Counted from the stretch's first letter, positions 1 through 8,802 are shown. The stretch is 64,000 nt of DNA from Marinicella rhabdoformis (GCF_009671245.1 NZ_VTFS01000003.1:1-64000), one strand, 5' to 3'. Notes: a model not told the origin generated them from the letters alone. Made by a program: numbers and translations.

Positions 1-255
1 TTATCGCCGTTTTGATTTCGTTTGCAAGCTTTATTTTCAATCTTTTTCAAAACCAAATCAAACCGCTTTCAAAATCTTTTCCCTTCATCTCGAAGGGCTG
101 CGTATTATCGCTTTATTTTCACCTTATGCAAGCGGTTTTTTTCATCTTTTTGAAATTTATTTCAAAGCCAATTAAAAAACCTTTTAAACAGTCACTTTTC
201 GTGACCACTGCCTGACAAGGTGTGCGAATTATAGACCCAAAAACTTTCTTGTAAA
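1..255 (-). promoter_or_regulatory. Three tandem strong sigma70 promoters reading leftward
   Basis: On the minus strand there are three -35/-10 pairs, each with exactly 16 bases between the boxes. First: TTTACA (250-255) and TATAAT (228-233). Second: TTGCAT (126-131) and GATAAT (104-109). Third: TTGCAA (22-27) and GATAA at 1-5, whose last base lies outside the window. Each -10 is followed by a G/C-bearing discriminator (for example CGCACACC after the first), as in stringently controlled stable-RNA promoters. Tandem promoters of this kind usually precede an rRNA or tRNA operon, which would begin left of the window. That target is inference. I see no credible protein gene in 1-346. Confidence 0.6.
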
Positions 256-346
256 CCCTTTTGTGACACTTTTATGAAATTAGTTTGTGGCTTATATTAA
301 ATGCGACCATATAGCTGATTTTTTAAAATCAAACAATCTAACTTAT

Positions 347-1324
347 TTACCTTTGTGCTTTGATGATAGCGCGCTTTGGCAAGTCATAACCTTCTATGGT
401 TTTACCTGTTTCTTTATCAATGAATTCTGGAAGTGAGTGAAAGCGCATCCATTCGGTTGACCGTTGTTCCTCTGGTGTGGTTGTACTGACATCAAGCACT
501 TCTATGTTTTTCATGCCAATGCGCTCTAACCACAGACACAACATGTCTGTACTGGGTAAGAACCACACGTTACGCATTTGTGCGTAGCGATCTTTTGGAA
601 TCAAACATGTTTGTTTATCACCATCTACCACGATTGTTTCTAAAATCAAAGTACCCTCTTTAACCAACAACCCCTTCAAATGCTCCAGATGCCCAATGGG
701 TGATTTACGGTGGTATAACACACCCATGGAAAACACCACGTCAAAGCACTGCATGTGTTCGGGCATGTGTTCCATCTTCAATGGCAAGATACCCGCTTGA
801 GACTTTATGTATTGATTAACCGCCCAAAACTGAACGTTCTGTAAAAGGCCTGGTTCAATACCTAACAACAACTCTGGCTTTTGTTGCGCCATACGCAACA
901 AGTAATAACCGTTACCACAACCTACATCCAACACACTCTTATATGACAAGTCCGGTAAATGGGGTTCAATCCGCGACCACTTCATATTGGATCGCCATTC
1001 AGTATCTATAAAGGTATCGAACAATTGAAATGGCCCTTTTCTCCAAGGGTGTAACAGCTCTAGTTGTGCTTGTAGCGCTTCGGCTTCATTTAGGGTAGGC
1101 ATTCCTCTTGCTGTAACTGCATCCAGATTCAAACCGACCGAATCAACATCAATTGTTGGTAATTCACTCAATGCAGTTAACCATTTAGGTAAGTCACCCT
1201 GATTGATGTTATCAATGATTTGTTGTGTTATGGATTGTAATACATGCTTATGAGGCGCTACTTTACTGTTATCTATTTGCTTCCACAGTGAAGCCAATTG
1301 TTTTTCAAATACAGCGTGATGCAT
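347..1324 (-). CDS. cmoB: tRNA U34 carboxymethyltransferase CmoB
   Basis: Transfers the carboxymethyl group from carboxy-S-adenosyl-methionine to 5-hydroxyuridine at the wobble position of several tRNAs, forming cmo5U. The product is 325 residues, close to the 323 of E. coli CmoB. The methyltransferase fold starts with the nucleotide-binding motif VLDVGCGNGYY at about 131-141, and the family-typical N-terminal extension with WRKGPF at about 94-99 is present. It follows cmoA with a one-base TAATG overlap (stop and start share base 1324), so the pair is translationally coupled. This order (cmoA then cmoB) is the usual one in gammaproteobacteria. Nothing about the sequence is odd. Confidence 0.95.
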   Translation of the reverse strand: MHHAVFEKQLASLWKQIDNSKVAPHKHVLQSITQQIIDNINQGDLPKWLTALSELPTIDVDSVGLNLDAVTARGMPTLNEAEALQAQLELLHPWRKGPFQLFDTFIDTEWRSNMKWSRIEPHLPDLSYKSVLDVGCGNGYYLLRMAQQKPELLLGIEPGLLQNVQFWAVNQYIKSQAGILPLKMEHMPEHMQCFDVVFSMGVLYHRKSPIGHLEHLKGLLVKEGTLILETIVVDGDKQTCLIPKDRYAQMRNVWFLPSTDMLCLWLERIGMKNIEVLDVSTTTPEEQRSTEWMRFHSLPEFIDKETGKTIEGYDLPKRAIIKAQR

Positions 1325-2037
1325 TATTTAACACAAACAAATGATACAAAGTTAAAGGCACGAAACCACACTTCGACTTGAGAAAACCCGGCTTCAGTTA
1401 AACGCACTTTCCATTCAGAAACCGTGTCTGGCAATAAAGTGTCTTCTAAAGCTTGGCGTTTGCGAGCGATTTCACGGTCACTGTAACCGTTGATTTTTTT
1501 ATAACCATGGTAAGCATCAATCAATGCATCCGATGACTTGACCTTTTCAGATAGAACAAACACCCCACCCTGATTCATGCCTTGATAAATATTCTTTACA
1601 GCACCATTTCGCAGCGCAGGGTCAATAAATTGCAAAGTGAAATTGCTCGCCACCATACTGGCGTTTTTGATTGTCGTTTCTGACAGGTCTTGTTGCTCAA
1701 CTGAAATGGTGTTATTGATTTGCTGGGTTCGAAGTAATTGATTTAAACCTGCAATCATTGCATCAGAAATGTCGATGGCATGGATGGTCACGTTTTGAGG
1801 TCCAAGTGCTTGATCCAGTGTCAGACTGACACCACCCAAAGAAGCACCCAAGTCATATATGTGTGTTTGCCGCTTCACATGTTTCATGGCAAACATGGCA
1901 ATGCCTTTTAATATGGTGTCATAACCTGGTACTGATCGTTTGATCATATCAGGAAACACTGAGACCACTTTTTCATCGAAAGCAAATGATGAAACTTGAC
2001 TGAAACCCTCATCAAAAATTTGGTCTTTCTTATCCAT
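1324..2037 (-). CDS. cmoA: Carboxy-S-adenosyl-L-methionine synthase CmoA
   Basis: Makes carboxy-SAM from SAM and prephenate, the donor used by CmoB. The product is 237 residues (E. coli 247). The SAM-binding loop reads DLGASLGG at about 62-69; the usual Cys in DLGCS is Ala here, a conservative change. The characteristic N-terminal segment DEKVVSVFPDMIKRSVPGYD at about 21-40 marks CmoA rather than a generic methyltransferase. It is coupled to cmoB downstream, and 12 bases separate it from the HIT gene upstream, so a common transcript is likely. Confidence 0.95.
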   Translation of the reverse strand: MDKKDQIFDEGFSQVSSFAFDEKVVSVFPDMIKRSVPGYDTILKGIAMFAMKHVKRQTHIYDLGASLGGVSLTLDQALGPQNVTIHAIDISDAMIAGLNQLLRTQQINNTISVEQQDLSETTIKNASMVASNFTLQFIDPALRNGAVKNIYQGMNQGGVFVLSEKVKSSDALIDAYHGYKKINGYSDREIARKRQALEDTLLPDTVSEWKVRLTEAGFSQVEVWFRAFNFVSFVCVK

Positions 2038-2049
2038 CGACCTAATCCC

Positions 2050-2400
2050 TCAGCCCGGCGGCCAATTCATCATGCGGCCAGCCAGTAGGTGCATGTGAAT
2101 GTGATACACCGTTTGCTGACCGTTTTCATTACAGTTCATCACCACGCGGTAACCATTTTCAGCTTCACCAATTTCTTTGACATAGTCATTGATTGCCAAA
2201 TGCATTTTAGCAACGTAGTCCACATTATCGGTATTGATGTCATTGTGGGTACTGATGCGCACTTTGGGGATAAATAAGACATGAACAGGTGCTTGTGGAT
2301 TGATGTCCTTAAAACCCAGCACAAAATCATCTTCATATATGACATCAGCAGGAATTTCCTTGCTGATGATTTTATCAAAAATCGTTCCTTCGTCAGACAT
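2050..2400 (-). CDS. Histidine triad (HIT) nucleotide-binding protein, HinT-like
   Basis: A 116-residue HIT-fold protein, expected to hydrolyse adenosine 5'-phosphoramidates. The histidine triad is visible as VYHIHMHLLAGR near residues 98-109. The N-terminal part (TIFDKIISKEIPADVIYEDD) is typical of the HinT/Fhit-like branch found in most bacteria. It ends in MNWPPG, as many bacterial HinT proteins do. It lies in a run of minus-strand housekeeping genes between recR and cmoA. The exact physiological substrate is not predictable from sequence. Confidence 0.92.
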   Translation of the reverse strand: MSDEGTIFDKIISKEIPADVIYEDDFVLGFKDINPQAPVHVLFIPKVRISTHNDINTDNVDYVAKMHLAINDYVKEIGEAENGYRVVMNCNENGQQTVYHIHMHLLAGRMMNWPPG

Positions 2401-2418
2401 AAGTCACTCAAAAATTAT

Positions 2419-3006
2419 TTAAATATTAACACGTGACGCAAAAGCATGTGCCAATGTGCTGTTATCGATGTACTCTAAATCACCACCCAAGGGCACACCA
2501 TGTGCTAATCGTGTGGTTTTGATACCGCCCTTTTCTGCCAAATGTGACAGGTATTGAGCCGTGGTTTCACCTTCAACAGTTGACCCAGTGGCTAAAATCA
2601 TCTCTTTACAAGCTTCATCTGATAACAATTCAACCAACAGATCCAACTTCAACTCTTTGGGGCCCATTCCATCAATGGGTGACAATTTGCCATGTAAAAC
2701 AAAGTACCTGCCTTTGTAATCCGTGGCTTGCTCCAAATGAACTATGTCCGCAGGCGATTCAACCACACAAATTTGTTGTTTACTTCTTTGTTCGTTACTA
2801 CAAATTTTACACAATTCATGCTCTGTCAATGTGCGACAAGCTTTACACTCTTTGACCTGCTCTACGGCTTGCAATAAAGTTTCAGCCAAATGCTTAGCAC
2901 CTGCTTTGTCTTTTTGTAATAAATGAAAAGTCAGCCGCTGGGCTGACTTGGGTCCGATGCCTGGCATGATTTGCAAAGCATTCATTAATTGACTGATTAA
3001 AGACAT
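2419..3006 (-). CDS. recR: Recombination protein RecR
   Basis: RecR works with RecO (and RecF) to load RecA at gaps. The 195-residue product has all expected parts: a helix-hairpin-helix MPGIGPKSAQRL at 14-25, a four-cysteine zinc finger (C54, C57, C66, C69), and a Toprim segment starting ICVVESPADI at about 79-88. Length matches the family (E. coli 201). It is 20 bases downstream of ybaB, which in turn follows dnaX. The dnaX-ybaB-recR trio is one of the most conserved small operons in bacteria, supporting co-transcription here. Confidence 0.96.
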   Translation of the reverse strand: MSLISQLMNALQIMPGIGPKSAQRLTFHLLQKDKAGAKHLAETLLQAVEQVKECKACRTLTEHELCKICSNEQRSKQQICVVESPADIVHLEQATDYKGRYFVLHGKLSPIDGMGPKELKLDLLVELLSDEACKEMILATGSTVEGETTAQYLSHLAEKGGIKTTRLAHGVPLGGDLEYIDNSTLAHAFASRVNI

Positions 3007-3026
3007 GAAATATGAGCGCCAAACAA

Positions 3027-3350
3027 TCAGAATGGCATTTTAAAACCAGGAGGCAATTGCATGCCCTGGGTTAAATCACCCATGTCAATTTGCTGCAATT
3101 CAGACACTTTATTCAACGCATCATTGAACGCCGCAACCAACAAATCTTCCATCATTTCATTGTCACCGTCAATCATGTCATGATCGATGCGAATAGATTT
3201 AACCTGGTGTTGACCATTCATGGTTACACTGACGATGTCGCCGCCAGCCTTACCCACCACTTCTTTTGTCGCCAAATCTTTTTGATTTTGTTCCATTTGC
3301 TGTTGCAGCTTTTGTACCTGCTGCATCATATCGCCTAATTTACCTTTCAT
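3027..3350 (-). CDS. ybaB: YbaB/EbfC family nucleoid-associated protein
   Basis: A 107-residue DNA-binding protein of the YbaB/EbfC family, a small nucleoid-associated dimer. Visible signatures are the N-terminal helix rich in Met and Gln (MQQVQKLQQQMEQNQ), the core with VTMNGQHQVKSIRID, and the EDLLVAAFNDALNK helix. It sits between dnaX and recR in the classical arrangement, with 14 bases to the dnaX stop. Its role with recR and dnaX is not defined by sequence alone. Confidence 0.94.
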   Translation of the reverse strand: MKGKLGDMMQQVQKLQQQMEQNQKDLATKEVVGKAGGDIVSVTMNGQHQVKSIRIDHDMIDGDNEMMEDLLVAAFNDALNKVSELQQIDMGDLTQGMQLPPGFKMPF

Positions 3351-3364
3351 AATTTCACCTGATG

Positions 3365-5098
3365 TTATTTCGTACCAAATTTGTTTTCAATCACTGTGGC
3401 GCCAAACTGTTGTTGCAGCTCTGAAACCACAGGATCCTTGTGAGGCGCCAATTGTTGTTGTTGCTGTTGCGCTGCCAAAGCTTGTGCCTTGGCCACGCTG
3501 CTCACCTCATCTGCCAATTGATAAATCAACTGAAAACCTTGAGCTTCAACTTGTAAAATCTGCTCAAAAACCTGCTTAGACTTATCTGACAAATACATTT
3601 GCGCCTGTGTATCTACAGCAAATGTGAGGGTGTTTGCTTCATTTTTCAACAGTTCAAAATGTCGGGCCATTTCTCTGGTACTGCCCTTTAAAGGCAAATC
3701 TGGAAAAGCACTGAGCCACATTTCTTGGGTCAAACCTTCAAATGACAAGATGGGTTGGTGTGTTTGGGCAGATTGATTTTGCTCGGCAACCGCTTGCCTT
3801 GATTGAGGCTGGCTTTGAACCGGCTGATCTGATGAAGGTTTTTGAGTATGAGATTCAACAACAGCATCAACAGGCTTCTCTGTAACTTGATCATTATTGT
3901 TTTGTTCAACCGCCTGGTGCGACTTGATTTGTGCCTGGGGTACCTCAGTTTTTTCAGGCACAGGCTTTAATTCAGTGTTTTTTTTTGAGTCCGCGTTCAT
4001 TCCACTGTCATAAGGCCCTACTTCAAAAGCCAGCATCCTGATGATGGCCATCTCAAAACTGATTTTCTTATTCGGTGCCATGCGCATTTGATCCAATGAC
4101 AACATCACCAATTGATAATACATTTGTACCGCTTCTGCCGACAAGGCCTGTGCAAAATGCTTCAGGTCTGCCACATCAAATGCGGCACTGCCAGTGACCT
4201 TTTGGAATTGTTGTATCAAAGCCACTTCGTGAAGCAGCAAACACAGTTCTTCTAATACTTGCACATAATCAATCGACATTTCGTGCAACCATTCAAGCTT
4301 GGCTACCACGCCATCATGATCGCCTTCACCTATCAACTTCATCAACTCAGTCACATGAGAATGTTCAACCGTACCCAGCATGTTGCGGATTTCATCGTAA
4401 GTCACTTGGCCAGCACCAAATGCCAAAGATTGATCCATTAAGCTCAGAGAGTCTCGCATTGAACCGTCTGCCACCCGCGAAATTAACGCGATGGCCTTGT
4501 CATCATAGTTGACGTTTTCTTTAACCAGCAGAGATACCAAGTGGTCTGAAATTTGTTTTTGGGTTAAACGCTTTAGGTTGAATTGTAAACAGCGTGATAA
4601 AACCGTAATAGGCAATTTATCTGGTTCGGTCGTTGCGAGTAAGAATTTAACGTGTTCGGGTGGCTCTTCCAATGTTTTCAATAAGGCATTGAAACTGCTT
4701 TTAGAAAACATGTGCACCTCATCTATGAGGTAAATCTTGTAGCGCCCTTTACTCGGTGAGTAATGGACATTTTCTAACAGCGCACGTGTGTCATCAACAC
4801 CTGTTCTTGACGCCGCATCAACCTCAATCAGGTCAATGAATTCGCCTGACTTAATCTCTTCACAGTGGGTGCATACACCACAGGGAGTTCCTGAAACACC
4901 TTCAAGACAATTCAGTGATTTGGCCAACACACGAGCCAAGGTGGTCTTGCCTACACCGCGAGTTCCGGTGAATAAAAAAGCATGGTGAAGTCGGTTGTTT
5001 TCAAGTCCGTTGACCAATGCCTGTACGACATGTTCTTGTCCAACGATTTCTTGAAAGTTTTGAGGGCGGTATTTACGTGCTAAAGCTTGATATGTCAT
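3365..5098 (-). CDS. dnaX: DNA polymerase III subunits tau/gamma
   Basis: Clamp-loader ATPase of the replicative polymerase. I place the start at 5098 (MTYQALARKYRP), the conserved N-terminus. The reading frame stays open to 5149, but those extra 17 codons lie in the SRP RNA gene. The 577-residue product has the Walker A motif GTRGVGKT near 45-52, a zinc-binding Cys cluster (CGVCTHC) near 73-79, LIDEVHM (Walker B) and the SRC sensor motif in VLSRCLQF. Domains IV-V follow a linker rich in Gln, Val and Pro, with a run of six Gln near the C-terminus. A nine-base A run about 370 codons in marks a likely gamma-forming slippage site (separate entry). Confidence 0.95.
   Translation of the reverse strand: MTYQALARKYRPQNFQEIVGQEHVVQALVNGLENNRLHHAFLFTGTRGVGKTTLARVLAKSLNCLEGVSGTPCGVCTHCEEIKSGEFIDLIEVDAASRTGVDDTRALLENVHYSPSKGRYKIYLIDEVHMFSKSSFNALLKTLEEPPEHVKFLLATTEPDKLPITVLSRCLQFNLKRLTQKQISDHLVSLLVKENVNYDDKAIALISRVADGSMRDSLSLMDQSLAFGAGQVTYDEIRNMLGTVEHSHVTELMKLIGEGDHDGVVAKLEWLHEMSIDYVQVLEELCLLLHEVALIQQFQKVTGSAAFDVADLKHFAQALSAEAVQMYYQLVMLSLDQMRMAPNKKISFEMAIIRMLAFEVGPYDSGMNADSKKNTELKPVPEKTEVPQAQIKSHQAVEQNNNDQVTEKPVDAVVESHTQKPSSDQPVQSQPQSRQAVAEQNQSAQTHQPILSFEGLTQEMWLSAFPDLPLKGSTREMARHFELLKNEANTLTFAVDTQAQMYLSDKSKQVFEQILQVEAQGFQLIYQLADEVSSVAKAQALAAQQQQQQLAPHKDPVVSELQQQFGATVIENKFGTK
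3972..3990 (-). promoter_or_regulatory. dnaX slippage/-1 frameshift site producing gamma
   Basis: On the coding strand the frame reads TCA AAA AAA AAC ACT GAA, with nine A in a row (3978-3986). A slip of -1 gives AAA CAC TGA, a stop two codons after the run. The truncated product would be about 370-375 residues, ending just after the three clamp-loader domains and so resembling gamma. E. coli uses ribosomal frameshifting and Thermus uses transcriptional slippage on A9 at the equivalent place. Which mechanism acts here cannot be told from sequence. Confidence 0.7.
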
Positions 5099-5120
5099 TT
5101 GAGGCCAGTGATGAATTAAA

Positions 5121-5230
5121 GGGACTCCCGCCAGCCGGTCCCCGCACATGAAGTCACGACTGTGGCTGCTCCCTTCCGGGCCTGACCAAGTCCACCGCTA
5201 TTCATTGCGAGGTGACAAACGGAAGTCACC
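5121..5230 (-). ncRNA. ffs: Signal recognition particle RNA (4.5S type)
   Basis: The minus strand carries the SRP RNA apical hallmark: GGTCAGGCCCGGAAGG followed by GAGCAGCC, the Ffh-binding loops of 4.5S RNA. Flanking arms pair as required: a segment beginning ACCTCGCAATGAA (about 5212 downwards) matches TTCATGTGCGGGG, and the outer 5' arm GGTGACTTCC matches the 3' arm ending GGGAGTCCC. A short T run follows the 3' arm. The gene ends just before dnaX, a known neighbour of ffs in several gammaproteobacteria. Ends are estimated from pairing and could be off by a few bases. Confidence 0.9.
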
Positions 5231-5264
5231 AGGCCGGTATTATCGCCAATCAAGAAATTAAAGT

Positions 5265-5957
5265 CTATAGTCCAGACAGATTTATTTTCTTTAATAAAGG
5301 GACAGTCAACCTGTGCTTTTCTTTCAAGGTCTCTGTTTCTATTGTTTTCAACAATTGGCATAAACTTGGGTAATCTCTGGACAAATGTTTTTCGACGTAT
5401 GGCAAAACGGCTGCATCAAAAGTGATGCCTTTATCTACCAATTGCCTTTCAAACAGTGCCAACGCTTTTTCTCCTGCCAAAACAGTCAATGGTAAGATTT
5501 GCCCAGCATTGAGCCTAGAACGCAAATCCGGCAAACACCAGTCTTTGCTTCGCGGGGAAATTGAAGCACTGTATATCAATGAAATGCCATTGGCCTTACA
5601 GTGGTTATATAAATTAAATGCCAATGTTTCATCAGCACGATTGCCTGCAAGCACATTCACATCATCCACCAACAACAAAGCCAAATCAGTTGGCAACACA
5701 TTTTCAATGGGCACTGTTTTCATTTGCTCTGCAGCAACCATCATGACCTTGGTCGTTTGTCTTTCATGCCAATGTCGACAGGCATTCAGCACGTGCGTTT
5801 TTCCCGTGCCAGGTGCTCCCCAAACATAACTGAAATCTGGTAACCTGCTTTTGAGCGCAGACACAACCGGCACATCCTCATCTGCAAGGATAAAGTCTTC
5901 GAAGTCTTGTGACTGAGCGGTAACCAATTCCAGTGGCACTTGCTTGCTGTGTTTCAT
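5265..5957 (-). CDS. hda: DnaA regulatory inactivator Hda
   Basis: Hda binds the sliding clamp and stimulates ATP hydrolysis by DnaA, preventing re-initiation. I choose the start at 5957 (MKHSKQ), because the clamp-binding motif QVPLEL then falls at residues 6-11 as in E. coli Hda. An upstream ATG at 5978 would overlap the permease gene by 20 bases. The 230-residue AAA domain has Walker A GAPGTGKTH and a Walker-B-like LLLVDDVN, followed by DLRSRLNAG. Its stop lies about 35 bases upstream of the SRP RNA 5' end. It forms an operon with the upstream permease gene (stop and start separated by one base). Confidence 0.93.
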   Translation of the reverse strand: MKHSKQVPLELVTAQSQDFEDFILADEDVPVVSALKSRLPDFSYVWGAPGTGKTHVLNACRHWHERQTTKVMMVAAEQMKTVPIENVLPTDLALLLVDDVNVLAGNRADETLAFNLYNHCKANGISLIYSASISPRSKDWCLPDLRSRLNAGQILPLTVLAGEKALALFERQLVDKGITFDAAVLPYVEKHLSRDYPSLCQLLKTIETETLKEKHRLTVPLLKKINLSGL

Positions 5958-5958
5958 A

Positions 5959-7146
5959 TCAAACTTCTTTATCTTCACCAGTGTCTGGAGCTTGACTCAG
6001 TTTGTCTTCCGTTTCAGATTGAATTGCTTTCTGTTTTTGCCGCTTGTTGTTATCCCCATCCGGCTTTTTGCTTAAATTGATTTCATTTTCCTTGCCATAT
6101 AACTTACTTTCCATATACCTGACATGCCCATACCGCAACAACACCATAATGACAGCCGCCAGCGGCAAGCCTAACAGCACACCAACAAAACCGAACAATT
6201 GACCACCTGCCAAAACAGAAAAAATGACCGCCACTGGATGTAAACCAATGCGATCACCAACCAACCAAGGCGTCAAAATAAAGCCTTCCATAAGCTGACC
6301 AATGCCGAAAACAATCAATACATATATGATGTGGTTGATGTCTCCAAATTGCATAAATGCCGCAATCACACCAGCAATCAAACCGACAATAGTGCCTAAA
6401 TAAGGCACAAAAGAGACCATGCCAGCCCCCATGCCAATCAATAAAGAGAGCTCAATACCAACCAACCACAGACCAATGGTATAAATGGTACCCAAAGCCA
6501 ACATCACACTCAATTGCCCCCTAAGAAATGAAGACAACACTGCATTTGAATCGCGGGTTAATTGATTGACAGTATTATAATAAGGTCGTGGCACCAACTC
6601 ACCCACTCGAGCAGTAATGATGTCCCAGTCTCTCAATAAATAAAATGTAACCACAGGAATTAATAAACCATTCATCATCCAGTTCACCACCACCATGCCA
6701 CTCTTGCCGACTGAAGAAATGATGTTTTGAGCAATACCACCGGCTTGACTCCAGTGCGATTTAATCAAAGCACCCAATTCAGATATATCAAACAAGTCAG
6801 TTTGCAAGCCAAAATTTTGTTGCAACCAAGGGGTTAGATTCTCACTTAACCATTCGAAATACATCGGTAAACGACTGACAAAACTCGATATTTGTTGCTC
6901 CAATGCAGGAATCAAGAGCAAAGCCACACCAATCACTATTAAGGTAATAACAAAAAAAACGATGGTGACCGAAATAGAACGGCTGAACTTCCAAGACTCC
7001 AGTTTATCCGCCAACGGGTCAAACAAATAAGCCAACAAAGCACTGACCGCAAATGGCGTCAATATGGGGGACAGCAAGTAAACCAAATAGCCCACTAAAA
7101 TAGCAACGGCCAAAAAATACCATTGTTGATTTCGATCAGTTAACAT
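5959..7146 (-). CDS. AI-2E family transporter (PerM-like permease)
   Basis: A 395-residue inner-membrane protein of the AI-2 exporter/PerM family (PF01594). It has paired N-terminal transmembrane segments (residues about 10-45), a soluble middle region, and a cluster of C-terminal membrane segments including the family-typical GMVSFVPYLGTIVGLIAGV and GFILTPWLVGDRIGLHP. The last 50 residues are a hydrophilic Lys/Glu/Asp tail. It overlaps the upstream phosphatidyltransferase gene by 11 bases. The transported substrate of most members is unknown, so I do not assign one. Confidence 0.88.
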   Translation of the reverse strand: MLTDRNQQWYFLAVAILVGYLVYLLSPILTPFAVSALLAYLFDPLADKLESWKFSRSISVTIVFFVITLIVIGVALLLIPALEQQISSFVSRLPMYFEWLSENLTPWLQQNFGLQTDLFDISELGALIKSHWSQAGGIAQNIISSVGKSGMVVVNWMMNGLLIPVVTFYLLRDWDIITARVGELVPRPYYNTVNQLTRDSNAVLSSFLRGQLSVMLALGTIYTIGLWLVGIELSLLIGMGAGMVSFVPYLGTIVGLIAGVIAAFMQFGDINHIIYVLIVFGIGQLMEGFILTPWLVGDRIGLHPVAVIFSVLAGGQLFGFVGVLLGLPLAAVIMVLLRYGHVRYMESKLYGKENEINLSKKPDGDNNKRQKQKAIQSETEDKLSQAPDTGEDKEV

Positions 7147-7717
7147 GAGACTGCTCCAGTCGCGCCATACGGCGACCCATTAATACATATTGAATACCAC
7201 TGCTAAATGTGGTGAAACCCACGGCATAAAACAACCATGACATTGAAAATGGTAAGTGCCACCAATCTGCCAAATCAAGTAATAAAAACAGAATCAAAAG
7301 GATTTGTAACACCGTATTACACTTGCTCCAGAAAGTCGGTTGTGCTTGTTTTATCTTACCAATCTTAAAGTGATAATAGCTGGTACCTAAAACAATCAGC
7401 ACATCGCGCAACACCACCATAACAAACAACCACAGCGGGATGACAGATTGCCATGCCAACACCAAATAGCACAACATCATCATGGCTTTATCAGCCAGAG
7501 GATCTAAAATGCCGCCCAACCAACCTTGCCAACCAAACCGCTTGGCAAGAAAGCCATCCAAACCATCAGATAAACCTGCAAAAAAAGTGATGATTAAAGC
7601 GGTCTGATAATCTTTCTGCCACATGTAATACACCAAAGGCCCTAAAGCAATGATGCGCCCTATGGTGATGATGTTTGGCAAATAACTCAGCCATTGTAAC
7701 TTTTGTTCTGGTTTCAT
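7136..7717 (-). CDS. CDP-alcohol phosphatidyltransferase family protein
   Basis: An integral membrane enzyme that transfers a phosphatidyl group from CDP-diacylglycerol to an alcohol, releasing CMP. The catalytic signature is clear: SDGLDGFLAKRF followed by GGILDPLADK, giving the spaced Asp residues that bind the metals; Lys replaces the usual Arg in the AR pair. The 193-residue length and hydrophobic segments fit a PgsA-like member. It is not necessarily the main phosphatidylglycerophosphate synthase, because genomes with this hda-linked copy usually also have another pgsA. It overlaps DUF2066 by four bases (ATGA) and the permease gene by 11. Confidence 0.85.
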   Translation of the reverse strand: MKPEQKLQWLSYLPNIITIGRIIALGPLVYYMWQKDYQTALIITFFAGLSDGLDGFLAKRFGWQGWLGGILDPLADKAMMMLCYLVLAWQSVIPLWLFVMVVLRDVLIVLGTSYYHFKIGKIKQAQPTFWSKCNTVLQILLILFLLLDLADWWHLPFSMSWLFYAVGFTTFSSGIQYVLMGRRMARLEQSHVN

Positions 7718-8802
7718 TGAGGTAGTGCAGAAAAAATTAAACTGTTTCCCGTATCTAATGGCAAATAATTCAACACCGATTCATTGTCAACGAATCGTGT
7801 AAACGTTTCTGCAAGCACACTGATATCCAATCTCAAATGAAGCACCTGCCCTTTCAGTTTTTCAATTTGCCACTGGTTGATCAGCGATTGGTTATTCAGG
7901 TAATTGATGATCATTAACATTTGGTCGGCATTGTAAATATTATTGATTTGAATAGAAATGGTGCGATTGGCCAATTCATTGGCAAAAATTTGTTGATTCG
8001 CTGCTTGGTGACTTTGGACAAAATCACTCAAATGATTGAAACCTTGACTGAGCTTCACAAACTGTCGGTGTTTGATGATGACATCTTCACCCGCTTTAGC
8101 CAAGCCCATTCTGTAAGAATACCCAAGTCCAGTGTCCTTAACATAAACCAGTAACACATTTTCATATTGTTGCACTTGATGCAGATAGTCAATCACATCA
8201 GGGTTGAGCAACTTCACATCTTCAGGCGCAAAATTCATCAAATCTGACGCGTCAACTTGGTAAAAATCGGCAGGAACGCCCTTATTTTCTAACCACTTGT
8301 TTAACCAATAATGATTGTCCCCAGTTTCTGGCTCAAACGACAACACACCTGACTCATCTTCCGAAACCATCCAAACCAACATGGGTGTGCGTCTGTTAGG
8401 CCAGATTGGTATTTCTTTTTCAACCATCTTCTGGCGCAACAACTGTTCATCTGCTACCACATGCAACCAATACTGCTGCTGACCATTGTGCCGCGGTGCT
8501 TGCTCAAAATAATGTCGCAATATCACAGAAGAAAAACTGTCATCTAACCAACCTTGACTTTCCACAGCTTCGGCATTTAAACCACTGCCTTTGCTGATCA
8601 GGTTAAACATGGCAGACTTAAGCGCACCCGGTGCTTTCACATTTTGTGAATCGACCAATGCTGCAGCTTGATTGACATTCACTTCTTTGGCGACACTTTG
8701 CAAAGAAAAAACCAACAACATACAAAATATCAAGCATACAAATAGAGCATCCAATTTAGGACTGAGAATCTGTGTGTTCGCATTCAATGGGATTTTATTC
8801 AC
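7714..8802 (-). CDS. DUF2066 domain-containing exported protein
   Basis: A 362-residue protein with a hydrophobic N-terminal segment (about residues 18-40, LFVCLIFCMLLVFSLQSVAK) acting as signal peptide or anchor. The body matches the DUF2066 family in its order and context: ALVDSQNVKAPGALKSAMFNLISKG near the start and a long beta-rich C-terminal part. No enzymatic motif is visible and the function is unknown. In many gammaproteobacteria this gene lies between purM (divergent) and hda. Here hda is three genes downstream, but purM is about 24.5 kb away. Confidence 0.8.
   Translation of the reverse strand: MNKIPLNANTQILSPKLDALFVCLIFCMLLVFSLQSVAKEVNVNQAAALVDSQNVKAPGALKSAMFNLISKGSGLNAEAVESQGWLDDSFSSVILRHYFEQAPRHNGQQQYWLHVVADEQLLRQKMVEKEIPIWPNRRTPMLVWMVSEDESGVLSFEPETGDNHYWLNKWLENKGVPADFYQVDASDLMNFAPEDVKLLNPDVIDYLHQVQQYENVLLVYVKDTGLGYSYRMGLAKAGEDVIIKHRQFVKLSQGFNHLSDFVQSHQAANQQIFANELANRTISIQINNIYNADQMLMIINYLNNQSLINQWQIEKLKGQVLHLRLDISVLAETFTRFVDNESVLNYLPLDTGNSLIFSALPQ

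Noticed and set aside
12-215. Open frame of 67 codons on the plus strand
   Set aside because: It runs through promoter DNA on the opposite strand, is Phe/Lys low-complexity, and has no RBS.
3440-3480. Glutamine-repeat tract in DnaX as a repeat expansion
   Set aside because: Short low-complexity linker, common in the tau C-terminal region.
5099-5361. N-terminal extension of DnaX and a minus-strand frame at 5116-5361
   Set aside because: Both are translations through the SRP RNA and its upstream region; DnaX begins at the conserved MTYQALARKYRP.
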